Assembly (NCBI GenBank): GCA_009760855.2 | Contig: WPIO01000009.1 | Location: 7,932,501 to 7,996,500 of the forward strand | Direction: 5' to 3' | Length of the DNA stretch: 64,000 nt | Source of the DNA: Cristatella mucedo | Lineage: Eukaryota > Bryozoa > Phylactolaemata > Cristatellidae | Shown here: positions 1 through 9,125 of the stretch, piece after piece | Numbering within the stretch: the first letter of the stretch is position 1 | Layout: every line of letters begins with the position of its first letter | Position numbers and translations under genes: made by a program | The notes under the pieces: model-generated | Told to the model about the DNA's origin: nothing | Database searches by the model: none | Seen by the model: the letters and a program-made list of their open reading frames with translations, nothing else

Positions 1-1045
1 CGAGAACCTCGAATTCTCTCAACTCACTTGCTGCATGTATTCATGACATCCGCACACAGATGGCAGCAAATTTTCTTAAACTAAACGATGATACAACTAA
101 CTCACTAGTTATGGGCAAACTCAGTCTGATTCTGAAATTGGATAGGCTGAGGCTCAAAATTGGCTCTGACAGCATATCTCCTGTTGAATCAGCTCGAAAT
201 ATAGGTGTCATGTTCCAAAGTGACCTCTCGTTAAACGACCACATCAGCTCCACAATCAAGTCTGCATACTTTCAGCTACATAACATTGCTAAAATTCGGG
301 CTTGTTTAGATAGAGATACCACGTCCAAGTTGGTCCATGCATTCGTGACATCCCGTCTCGACTTCTGCAACTCACTGCTCACTGGCCAACCGGCATGTGC
401 GATCAGGCGATTGCAGCTGGTGCAAAACTCTGCAGCTCGGCTTGTCTGTCGTGAGCGTCGAAGTTGTCACATCACACCACTTCTCACCGACCTGCACTGG
501 CTACCAGTCAAGCAGCGGATTGACTTCAAGGTCTTGTCGCTCACTTTTAGGTCACTTCATTCTTTGGCTCCACCCTATCTCTCAGATCTACTCCCCCACC
601 AGGCCAAGCATCGTACCACCCGCTTTTCGGAATCCAACAGTTTACCACTACCTCGTATAAACCTCAAATCCTTTGGAGACCGTGCATTTAGTTCGTATGC
701 TCCCAAAGCCTGGAACTCACTCCCGACTTGCGTCAGAATATCCCCTGACCTAACCACATTTAAAAAGAATTTAAAAACGCACTTATTTAGGACAGCATTT
801 AGTGGGTCCTTGTGATTCGTCCTTCATGTGCTTATGCGTTCTGACACTGTGCATGCTGCCACTAACCACATTTGCATGCTGACCCTGTGCATGTCACCCC
901 TAACCATACTATTCATTTTGTTTGTTTTTCAAGCATGATATTACTCACGATTCAATCGCTTTTCCCCTTGCAGCAAATGTAAAGCGCCTAGAAAGAGATT
1001 GAGTTCTCTGAGGGCGCTTTATCAAGGGCATTATTATTATTAAAC
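1..1045 (+). mobile_element. LINE (L2/CR1-like) 3' half, cut by window edge
   Basis: An open frame runs from base 3 to the stop after base 815. It encodes the C-terminal part of a non-LTR retrotransposon ORF2, downstream of the reverse transcriptase palm. Landmarks are MAANFLKLNDD, LGVMFQSD-like NIGVMFQSDLSLNDHI, AIRRLQLVQNSAARLV, LLTDLHWLPVKQRI and the terminal FKKNLKTHLFRTAFSG. The untranslated end runs to the stem-like tail at about 985-1045 (AAGCGCCTAGAAAGAG ... GAGGGCGCTTTATC), followed by short ATT repeats, typical of this LINE class. No frameshift is seen in the visible part, so this is one of the younger copies. The 5' portion lies outside the window. Confidence 0.9.
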
Positions 1046-1601
1046 CAATTCATACGCGTCCAAAGTTCCCAGAAAAGAGACTTAGTTATCTTTGAGCAAT
1101 ATGTAAATGTATTATTATTATTAAGTTTACGTCGATGACACACTAGCGCAAGGAGAACCAAGCATCTATCGGAGCGCACGTCAACGAGCAAACAATGCGA
1201 TTGTCATTGCGGAAGTAACGACGACCAACGTGAGGATGACGGCGAGCGAAATAATTGAGTAAAAATGGAGAGATTGATGGAATTCGAGCATCTTATCTAC
1301 GAGCTCCCAATTTCAACGGCTAAAGATGAAATACCTTGCTTCATTCTCAAAACCTCAATAGTCGTTTATATGACCGGCTGTTGGTTCAGTTACACTCCAA
1401 AAGGTAAGCAAATCGGCATTTCGTCACTAAGCGGCACTTTAGTCATAAACTCAATCCCAGCGGATGCTGCTGTCGTGAGACATATATTTTTCGTGCACAT
1501 TATGTAAGCCCTCGGGGTTTGAGCATACAATAAAAATAATTATCCAGAGGAAGATTTTGTTTTCTAAGAGCGCCATGCAAATGCTACGTAACAAGTTTAC
1601 A

Positions 1602-1639
<38 letters not shown>

Positions 1640-2184
1640 ATATGTATATGTATAAATCTGTAGATTCTTGCCTCCCTACTCCAAGCGCTACTAGCATTTC
1701 TTGTCCGTTAAATAATTCTCTTCAAAAATTGAAGTTTTTGAGAACATTGTATACAGAACGTAACAGCTAAGACCTGTTTAAAGCTTACCTGTTTGTGGTT
1801 TGACCGTAGTGCGTAAGGAATTGCGTGCCTATGGACGTCTATACGCTTACTACTAGGGTGTGGGATACCTTCCACCACACCGACGGCCACGTTATATTAG
1901 CCGGCTGCTTGTAACCTGCCTAATAGGAATGATCGTGCGTAACTGTTATTGTTTTGCTATCGTCGTTCAAATGCATTGTTTGATGCAGCTGCTGTTGCTA
2001 GGGTCCGTGAATTATGCATTAATAAAAGAAAAGCACCACGTAGCCGGCGTAGGCCGCGACCGGACACTCTGATTGGTACTAGTAGCTAGCGGTACTCGTA
2101 GCACGTGGTACTTGCATCGAGTCGAGCCCAGCGTGAAAGCTGTCAAGAAGAAGCTGTGAATCTCTCTAACTAAGTGGTCATCAG
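1046..2184. other. Intergenic stretch with a short AT/GT microsatellite
   Basis: No gene or recognisable repeat body was found. A compound (AT)n-(GT)n microsatellite lies at about 1602-1645. The short open frames here have no family features and look like chance. Confidence 0.5.
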
Positions 2185-3795
2185 GCCAAGTCTAGCTTCA
2201 AGAAAGCTACACCGACGATCAAGAGAACTTGAACAGCAACTTCCGTCCAGTTTCATTTTTACCGTTACTATCAAAGACGCTGGAACGAGTTCCAATTTTT
2301 TGTTTTTAAGTTCCAGTTTTTTGTTTTTACAACTAATCACTTCACCGAGCCAGCATTGCTTCGGGTGTATAAAGATCTTCCTAGGAATGCAGACTTAGGA
2401 AGAGTCTCTCTGCTTGTTTTGCTTGATTTTTCGGCAGCTTTTGATCCTATCGATTATCAAGTTCTTCTAGAGCTCCTCTCATCTTGCCTGGGTATCACTG
2501 GCACTGGTCTGCAATGGTTCAGGTCCTATCTCAGTGGGAGACTCCAGAGTATTGAGATGAATGGACAAAGATCATCCGAGGTACCTCTGAAATATGGGGT
2601 ACCTCAGGGCTCTGTGGTTGGTCCTGTTCTTTTCACGGTTTATACTCTCCCTCTTGCAGATTTGATTGCTAGGAACACTCTAGGCTTTCAATTCTATGTA
2701 GATGAAATTCACCTGTACCTTTGCTTTGATTCCTCCCAGCCTTCCGGCACGTCGAATTTTCTCCTCACCATTGATGCCTGTATGGATGACATCCGCGCAT
2801 GGATGGCAGCAAACATTCTTAAATTGAATGACGATAAAACCAACTTACTAGCTTTGGGTAAACCAAGTGTGACTAAGAAATTGGAACGCTTAACACTCAA
2901 ATTCGGCTCTCTCAGCATATCTCCTTTTGAATCTGCACGAAATCTAGGTGTCATGTTCCAAAGTGACATTTCGTTAGACGACTGCATCAGCTTAAAAGTC
3001 GACTCTGCCTACTTTCAGTTACGTAAAATTTCTAAAATTCGGGCTTTCTTAGACAGGGATACTACAACTAATTTGTTTCATGCATTTGTGACATTCCGTC
3101 TCCACTTCTGTAACTCAGTACTTGCTAGTCTACCGGCCAGTGCAATCAGGCGCTTACGGTTGGTTCAAAACTCTGCAGCTAGACTCGCCTGTCTTAAGAG
3201 TTGCAGTTGCCACACTACACCACTTCTCACCGACCTGCACTGACTCCCAATCAAGCAGCACGTTGACTTCAAGGTTCTGTCACTCACTTATAGATCCCTT
3301 CATTCTTTGGCTTCAGCCAAACTATCAGGTCTGCTCCCTCACCAGGCTAGGCATAGTAGTACCAGCTTTTCTGAATCGAATCGTTCAGCTACACCTCGTA
3401 CAAACCTCAAATTCTTTGCAGATTGTGCCTTTAGTTCGTATGCTTTCAAAGCCTGGAACTCACTTCCGACTGGCGTCACGAAATCCCTTGACTTGACCAC
3501 ATTTAAAAAGAAATTAAAAATGCACCTATTTAGGACAGCATTTAGTGGGTCCCTGGATTCGTCCTTTATGTGCTTATGCGTGCTGTCATTGTGCGTGCTG
3601 CCAATAACCATATTTGCATGGTGACCCTGTGCATGTCACCTCTTACAAAGTTATGCTTATTGACATTGAGCATTCTAGCGCTAACCATTCGATTATACAT
3701 CCTATACAGCTTAGGTAAAGTGCCTAGAAAGAGATTAAATTCTCTGAAAGCGCTATAAAAATTTACTATTATTTTTACTAATATTGTTATTATTA
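2185..3795 (+). mobile_element. LINE (L2/CR1-like) copy, internally deleted and inactive
   Basis: The copy starts near 2238 with a reverse-transcriptase N-terminal motif (NFRPVSFLPLLSKTLERV). After a frame change it continues from 2356 with LLVLLDFSAAFDPIDYQVLL, GVPQGSVVGPVLF and the C-terminal region seen in the copy at 1-1045. The catalytic YADD box reads YVDE, so the second catalytic aspartate is replaced and the enzyme would be dead. A stop at 3241-3243 interrupts the frame, which resumes in another frame to about 3624. The 3' tail (GTGCCTAGAAAGAG ... AAAGCGCTATAAAA, then ATT repeats) ends near 3795, just before a SINE. Confidence 0.88.
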
Positions 3796-3799
3796 ACCA

Positions 3800-3940
3800 A
3801 GCTGGTTTAGTCCAGCGGTTAAGGTGCTCGCCCCGACCAAGGTCTGGCTGAGGTCGTGGGCTCGAGCGCCGAGGCATATGTGAAGCGCCTGAATACAGAT
3901 TCAGTTCTCTTGGGACTCTATACATATGAATTATATACAT
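3800..3940 (+). mobile_element. SINE family A, tRNA-headed
   Basis: A tRNA-like head begins with GCTGGTTTAGTCCAGCGGTT, includes a B-box-like segment (GTGGGCTCGAGCGCC), and is followed by the tail AAGCGCCTGAATACAGATT ... GGGACTCTATAC. The same layout recurs at 13757, 22058, 44419 and, inverted, at 36045, 44715 and 58435. The tail resembles that of the LINE immediately upstream. It sits directly at the 3' end of that LINE. Confidence 0.85.
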
Positions 3941-5277
3941 ATATATATATATATTATATTTAGAAATTCATTCGGCTACCGTGTCAGTGGTCAGCGGTAC
4001 TTCTGTTTTTTTGCTGCTAATTTCAAAGAAATCTCATCCACTTTTAAGTGACCAGCATTCATTTTCGCATATTTTGTGATGGCTAATTAAGTTTGACCCA
4101 ACTCTTCCATTTTCTACCCAAACAAGGTCTTCCTTACGTTGAGGACTCGGCACCGCGTGAGCTCTATTCGGGCCCAATCTCAACCTTTTTGAAGAGCAAA
4201 TTAAAAAATCAGTAGCTGCTCCTCACCGCTCAGCGCGCTCTCTAGTCGAGGAGGTTTGCTGCATGGATCGCCGTTGCTCATCTCGCACAAGCATCGGCGA
4301 TTGTTCGTGCTGAGCTGCAGTCGGCTATTCGACTTAGAGCAGAATCAGCTCGGAGATCTCTCGCGCTGGAGGCGGGAATTCGGCTGAGGAAAGGAGTGGC
4401 ACAGGGCATCTGCGACTAGAAGGGGGAAGGGCTGCTCGAGCGAAGGCGTGCGGAGAAAGCGTCGCGATCCTCCGGCGACATGAAGTGGCGTCGCGCATGC
4501 GCACGGAATACGACGAGGCGATGACAGATAAGGGTAGGCTCGACACTGAGACACTATTAATATTACTGCCGACACGGAGACACTATTAGGTAAGGCCCGG
4601 CGGAAAGCTATCGGCTGTCTACTGCTGCCGCTGCTTCGGCTGCACCGCACCATCTCACCTTCTGCGAGCCTGCGAACATTTTCTTTTTTTAGTGAAAGCC
4701 AGCGTCGGAAAAAGTTCACAGCTTTTAGTGGGCACTTCAACTTTAAAACTACCACCTTGATGGAGAAAGAGATCCGTGAATTTTAGCGACAGTTTAAATC
4801 AGGACTGATCGCACGTCTTCTCCCACGCGTATGACTCACTGCAGCACTCGATGGATGTTGTCGCGAGTTTACCGGATGCGAGCCTGAGGCATTGACATTC
4901 ACGATGCGCAAGGACAGCAGAAAACTGTGCGACATCGAAATTACGCGGAAGCACTACGGATAGGCTTCCATTAAAAGTACCCGTCTGCAGGACTACCTGT
5001 AATAATACACCTCACCTATTCTCAAGGTAGACGCAGTAATTATGCTGCGTCTACGTGACACCGAAGTCAATCGCGTCACCTTACTGCAGCTGCACGCCAC
5101 ACCTAGTCACGCATTGCACTTAGTTGACCGGACGTATAGGTCTGCTGCTCACCGTTCGAGTCTGCAAGTGGCTCTTTAATACTGATAAAGAAGGGGTTTT
5201 TCGTATCGCCAGATTTCATCTTATTTTCTATCCGGTGCATCTCGCAGAATTTTCCGACTCGGCGAGTATACTACGAG
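3941..5277. other. Unannotated, no gene seen
   Basis: Mixed-composition DNA. An (AT)n run lies at about 3935-3957. The moderate open frames at 4334-4755 on the minus strand have no recognisable domain, no signal peptide and no convincing splice context. Confidence 0.4.
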
Positions 5278-5457
5278 CTTATTAGCTACTTATTAGTTAT
5301 TATGTATTATGCTATTATATTGTGTTATTATTATTGTGTTATTATTATTATTATTATGCTATTATATTGTGTAATATGTTATTAGTTATTAGGCATTTAT
5401 TAGTTATTAGTTATTAGTACTTATTAGCTATTAGCTTATTAGCTTATTAGCTGGTAG
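5278..5457. repeat. Degenerate TTATTA/TTAGTTA simple repeat
   Basis: About 180 bases of imperfect TTATTAG and TTATTA units, strongly AT-rich. It ends abruptly about 25 bases before a pure (CGG)n run, so base composition switches sharply here. Confidence 0.8.
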
Positions 5458-5483
5458 ACTGCAATTGATTGCGTCCCGTCTTC

Positions 5484-5484
<1 letters not shown>

Positions 5485-5547
<63 letters not shown>
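5485..5547 (+). repeat. (CGG)21 trinucleotide repeat
   Basis: Twenty-one uninterrupted CGG units, followed by three CTG units and CGG. It marks the start of a GC-rich block extending to about 10.5 kb. It makes poly-Gly, poly-Ala or poly-Pro frames in several readings; I do not take these as evidence of coding. Confidence 0.95.
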
Positions 5548-5548
<1 letters not shown>

Positions 5549-6354
5549 TGCTGCTGCGGACAAGACTTGTCTCTTGCAGTTGACGCGTGCACGCCCGAGC
5601 GATGGCAGAGCTTTTTGCCCAGAGATCGTCGGTCTCTGCCTTTGCTTGGTGCAGCTGACAACGAGCCGGAAACCGCGGACGAAAACGCGGCTGAGGCCTC
5701 GAGCTGCTTTTGCGTAGCGGGACTGCTCAGCCTGAACAGCCATTGTCTCGCCAGCTCTTGCGGTTATCGTCTAGCGGCTGGACAGATGTAAGAGGCTAAG
5801 CAAGTGGGTACAAGGCGTTGAACCGACGGTCCCAGAAGCGTGGGAATGTGGGCGCGGCGGCAGCGCCATCGCTTTGCCCCGCCCTAGCCAGACGAGGCTG
5901 ACGCCGACCTCCGCCGGACCGACGCGCGTGTGCCGCCCGTTGAGCCAATGGCCGCGGATAGTGGAGAAGAGCCCCAGGCGTTTTTAAGCTTTAATCGCTT
6001 CGACTAGGCGCTAGCGCTCGAGCTGCGCTACAGCTGCCGAAGCGATCGCGAGATTCTCGCGAGGCTGCGGAGCCGCGTCGGCTGGTGCTCCTGCTTCTCA
6101 CGCCCGTCAGGCGGCGCGTGCTCTCTCTCTCCTGCAAACGTCCGCCGAGAGTGTCGTTACTATCCGGCTCACATCACTCGGCGCCCCGGCGGGCGCGAAG
6201 CAGAAAGAGTCCAGCGGCCGGCTGCGCGCGTGTGTCGCAATCTCGTTTTCGGCGTCTTCTGTCGTCGTTAGACGAGCGGCGACGGCTAGTCGGGCTACAA
6301 GAGGTTGCGTTTTCGCGCCATCGGAGAGCGAGCGAGCGAGCGAAAGAGATAGAC

Positions 6355-6363
<9 letters not shown>

Positions 6364-6420
<57 letters not shown>
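6364..6420 (+). repeat. (GA)n microsatellite
   Basis: About 57 bases of uninterrupted GA dinucleotides inside the GC-rich island. The Arg-Glu or Ser-Leu frames across it are artefacts of the repeat. Confidence 0.95.
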
Positions 6421-6424
<4 letters not shown>

Positions 6425-6507
6425 TAAGCGAGTGCGTGCATGCATATTCCTGGATAACCGACGACAGGTGTGTGCCCTTCCAGCTAGAGTCTCGTGGGGC
6501 GCAGCGT

Positions 6508-6942
6508 TCAAGGGTACGCCGCCGTAGGCGCCGAGCGACGCGAACGCGCCGCTGAGGCCCCAGGCTTGCCGCCGCTCGCCATCTGGGCCAGCCGATCTAG
6601 TACGAGCCTATCCCACAGATCCTTTCGCCCGGTCGCAGTTTTGCCGGGCTTAAGTGCCGCCGCTGTCGCCGACGTCGCCGTCGTCGCTGAAACAGCGGCC
6701 TTGTCGATCGAGGCAGTCGTCGACACTATCAGCGGCTGCCGCTGCTCCGCCAGTCGCCGCTGAGAGTTCGCGGACGAGTGCGCGGCCGCTGGCGGTGGCG
6801 GCGCACGGCCGTTGTCATCGCTCTCCAGTCCGAGTCGTAGCTTCAGCCACCTCAGCTTCGCCGCCTCCTTCGCCTCCTTCGTGCGAGCGCGAATGACAGA
6901 CGAATAGCACGGCGCCGCACGGCGCGCACAGCCGCGGGCGAA
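6508..6942 (-). CDS. Possible terminal exon of an unrecognised protein
   Basis: An open minus-strand frame of 144 codons ends in TGA at 6508-6510. A possible acceptor (CGAGCGCAG) precedes codon 1 at 6942, and its phase 0 matches the possible upstream exon 7491-7390. The peptide has a basic amphipathic segment (KEAKEAAKLRWLKLRLGLE), a low-complexity Ala/Ser/Thr/Pro stretch, and a second charged segment (GRKDLWDRLVLDRLAQM) before the C-terminus. I do not recognise the family. GC-rich DNA gives long open frames by chance and the acceptor's pyrimidine tract is weak, so this may not be coding. It could also be the tail of the CAP-ShKT gene, but the intron phases do not join directly. Confidence 0.3.
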   Translation of the reverse strand, partial: FARGCARRAAPCYSSVIRARTKEAKEAAKLRWLKLRLGLESDDNGRAPPPPAAAHSSANSQRRLAEQRQPLIVSTTASIDKAAVSATTATSATAAALKPGKTATGRKDLWDRLVLDRLAQMASGGKPGASAARSRRSAPTAAYP

Positions 6943-7389
6943 CTGCGCTCGCGAACGAACGGTGCAACGCTACTCCGGCGGCAGCGGCGGCGGCGGCGGC
7001 AGCGGCAGCGGCGAGGAAACCAACGTCACTGCCTCCAAAAGACGCTCGCCGCCGCCCGCGAGATCGACGGCCGCTTTGGCGCGCGAACCTTCTGGTCCGA
7101 TTCGGTAGCCGCGAGCGCTCCGGCGGACCGCGCTAGCTCGCCGGCCTCTGCCACCGCCGCCCATTTGGTCGGCTCCGTCGGCGATTGGCTTTCCTAGGGG
7201 GAGCGGGCGAAAGACGACATCGACGGCTTCGTTTCAGTTTCAGCTTCCGCGCGACAAGTCGCCTCATGACGAGGCGCGAGCGGCGGCGGCGGCGGCGAGG
7301 AGACTTCGCCACTCTGAGCTCCGAGCTCGTTGCGCACTGCGCATGCGGTCTCGAGCAGCAGCAGCAGCAGCCGCCGAGTGAGAGCTTAC

Positions 7390-7491
7390 AGGATTGCCGC
7401 CGTCGGCGGTTCCCATGGGCCGGTCCGCCTCCGGTGCCTCGTCCAGGCCAAACAGCTGCTTCAGCTTGGCCTTCAGCCTGGACTCCTTCTC
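7390..7491 (-). CDS. Possible internal exon of an unrecognised protein
   Basis: This 102-base segment is bounded by a good acceptor (CATTTCCATCCAG) and a consensus donor (CCT|GTAAGC). In phase 0 it reads EKESRLKAKLKQLFGLDEAP and onwards, a Lys/Leu-rich amphipathic helix followed by an acidic and Gly-rich stretch. The same strand then offers the open terminal frame at 6942-6508 in matching phase. A phase-1 reading is also open but looks less like protein. No homologous family comes to mind. Codons 1-17 look like a leucine-zipper-type helix similar in style to the helix in the next exon. Confidence 0.35.
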
Positions 7492-8459
7492 CTGGATGGA
7501 AATGCGCGCGAGCCAAAGCGTCGAGAAGGCAGCGGCTCTACGGAGCGGAGCGCGTCCCGGAGGGAGGAGCCCAGAGCGGGAGGCGCAGGCTTCGGCAGCT
7601 CACCGACTGATGACGGAAAGTCGTCACTTCCGCTTTACCCTCATTACCGGCGCTGCAGTTCTCGCCGATGCGCTCAATTCTCTTTGCAGCTGCAACGACG
7701 CGAGCGGCGAAGCTCTTAAATGAAGAGATAGACGGGCAGCGGTTCGGTGGTCTGAACCACGAGGCGACTGCCGTTTGATGAGTTTGACGCTGACTCGGCA
7801 GGGGGGTAGTCGAACAGTACACCGCCGCCTCATTCTGCCGCTACACGCCGCTCACGGGACGTCGAGCGCCGTCTAGCGGTCTGCGCCGCGCTTTGACCGT
7901 GACTTCGAGCGCGCTCTCTTCTCTCTCAGCGCTCGACTCGCCGAGGCTCATCTCAACACGCCTGAGAATTTTGGAGGTCGACAGCTAGCGAGCGGAAGTG
8001 GCCGTCTCTCGCTGCGGTGGCGGCGGCGGCTGCGGCGGACGCTTCCCTCGGCGCCTGCTTCTCGCGAGGACGCTACGGCGGCCATCAGCAGTCGACTAAC
8101 CACCGCTCGCTTGTGCGTAGAAGCGAGCGGTCGACCCCTCGCGGTGCACGCACGCACGCGATGCAGAACGCGAATGCGATTCCGAGCGCGAATACGCCTC
8201 TCAAAGGGAAGAGCTCTCGAATTGCGGCGGCATTTTGCTGGCTACGGCTTCGACCGACGTCTGCCGTTCGCGTGAGCTTTGCCGCGGTCGCTTTGCGATT
8301 TCGCTGTCGCAGAGCCGCATTTGCAGAGCGACCGACACACTCGCAGGCGATGACGTTAATGTGTCGTTGCCATAAATGCGTACGTGGCTGAGTGACAGCG
8401 TGGGTGACGTGGATAGCGTGAGTAGCTCCGAGGAGGCCGACGCACTCGCACGGCGGAGC

Positions 8460-8513
8460 GTCGGGTACGCCCCCTAAGGAGCCGAAAGAGGCTCCTTAGG
8501 GGGCGTACCCGAC
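8460..8513. other. Perfect inverted repeat (24-bp arms, 6-base loop)
   Basis: Bases 8460-8483 are the exact reverse complement of 8490-8513, with loop GAAAGA at 8484-8489. The arm begins GTCGGGTACGCCCCCTAAGG. It lies about 12 bases before a long GA tract. There are no mismatches over 24 pairs, so the structure is either young, under selection, or a sequencing or assembly fold-back. It does not match the SINE or LINE ends seen elsewhere here. Confidence 0.97.
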
Positions 8514-8522
8514 CAGCGGCGG

Positions 8523-8590
8523 CCGAGAGAGAGAGAGAGAAAGAGAGAGGGAGAGAGAGAGGGATAGAGAGAGAGAAGGAGAGAGAGAGA

Positions 8591-8679
<89 letters not shown>

Positions 8680-8690
8680 GGAGAAAGAGA

Positions 8691-8734
<44 letters not shown>

Positions 8735-8764
8735 AGAGAGAGAGGGAGAGAGAGAGGGAGAGAG
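8523..8764 (+). repeat. GA-rich purine tract
   Basis: About 240 bases of GA dinucleotides with occasional GGGA and GAAA interruptions, almost pure purine on this strand. The long Ser-Leu frame on the other strand is a repeat artefact. Confidence 0.95.
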
Positions 8765-8996
8765 GCTCGGCGGCAAATAAATTCGTGCTATGTAAGAGGC
8801 AGGGCGTGCCACCACCGCCGAAAGTGACCGCCGTAATAGTAGAATCGTCACGAAATTAAATGGAAGTTAGGTTTTTATTTCCTCTCGATTACCTCAGGCC
8901 AGCTCTGCTGTCGCCGCCGTCGCTCCCGAGAGCAGAGGAGCGCCTGGCACACCTGCTCTCGGGTAAACCTGCGCTCGCCTGAGCTTGCGAGCTCAC

Positions 8997-9125
8997 CTGC
9001 GCACAGACCGCACATGATCGGACAGAGCTCGGACGCGACGCCGTCGAGCCGCCGACAGTCGTCGCCGGAGAGGTGCCCGCCCTTGGTTGAGCATAGCTGG
9101 CTGTCGGTGGCTGAAGCGCAGTCAA
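8997..9125 (-). CDS. CAP gene exon F (ShKT module)
   Basis: 129 bases, a symmetric phase 1-1 module, the classic form of shuffled extracellular domains. Acceptor GGTCGTTTTAG; donor TGCGCAG|GTGAGC. It encodes 43 residues with six cysteines: DCASATDSQLC, a Cys in GDDC, and SELCPIMCGLC. The spacing fits an ShKT fold, although the usual Asp just after the first Cys is not present. Such modules occur in CRISPs, metalloproteases and other secreted proteins, so the fold does not by itself mean a toxin. If the donor is ignored the frame reads on to a TAA at about 8875, where the stop overlaps an AATAAA; that alternative end is possible. Confidence 0.8.

Larger units (their letters stand above)
5548..8459. 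other. GC- and CpG-rich island
   Basis: A block of high GC with very frequent CpG, resembling an unmethylated promoter or first-exon island. Long open frames exist on both strands because stop codons are rare in such DNA. Only two minus-strand stretches have splice-site support and are listed separately. No TATA box or transcription start could be fixed. Confidence 0.5.

Noticed and set aside
5431-5791. Poly-Gly, poly-Ala and poly-Pro proteins around the CGG repeat, and the similar set at 41284-41864
   Set aside because: Every frame across a GC-only triplet repeat is open; there is no independent coding evidence.
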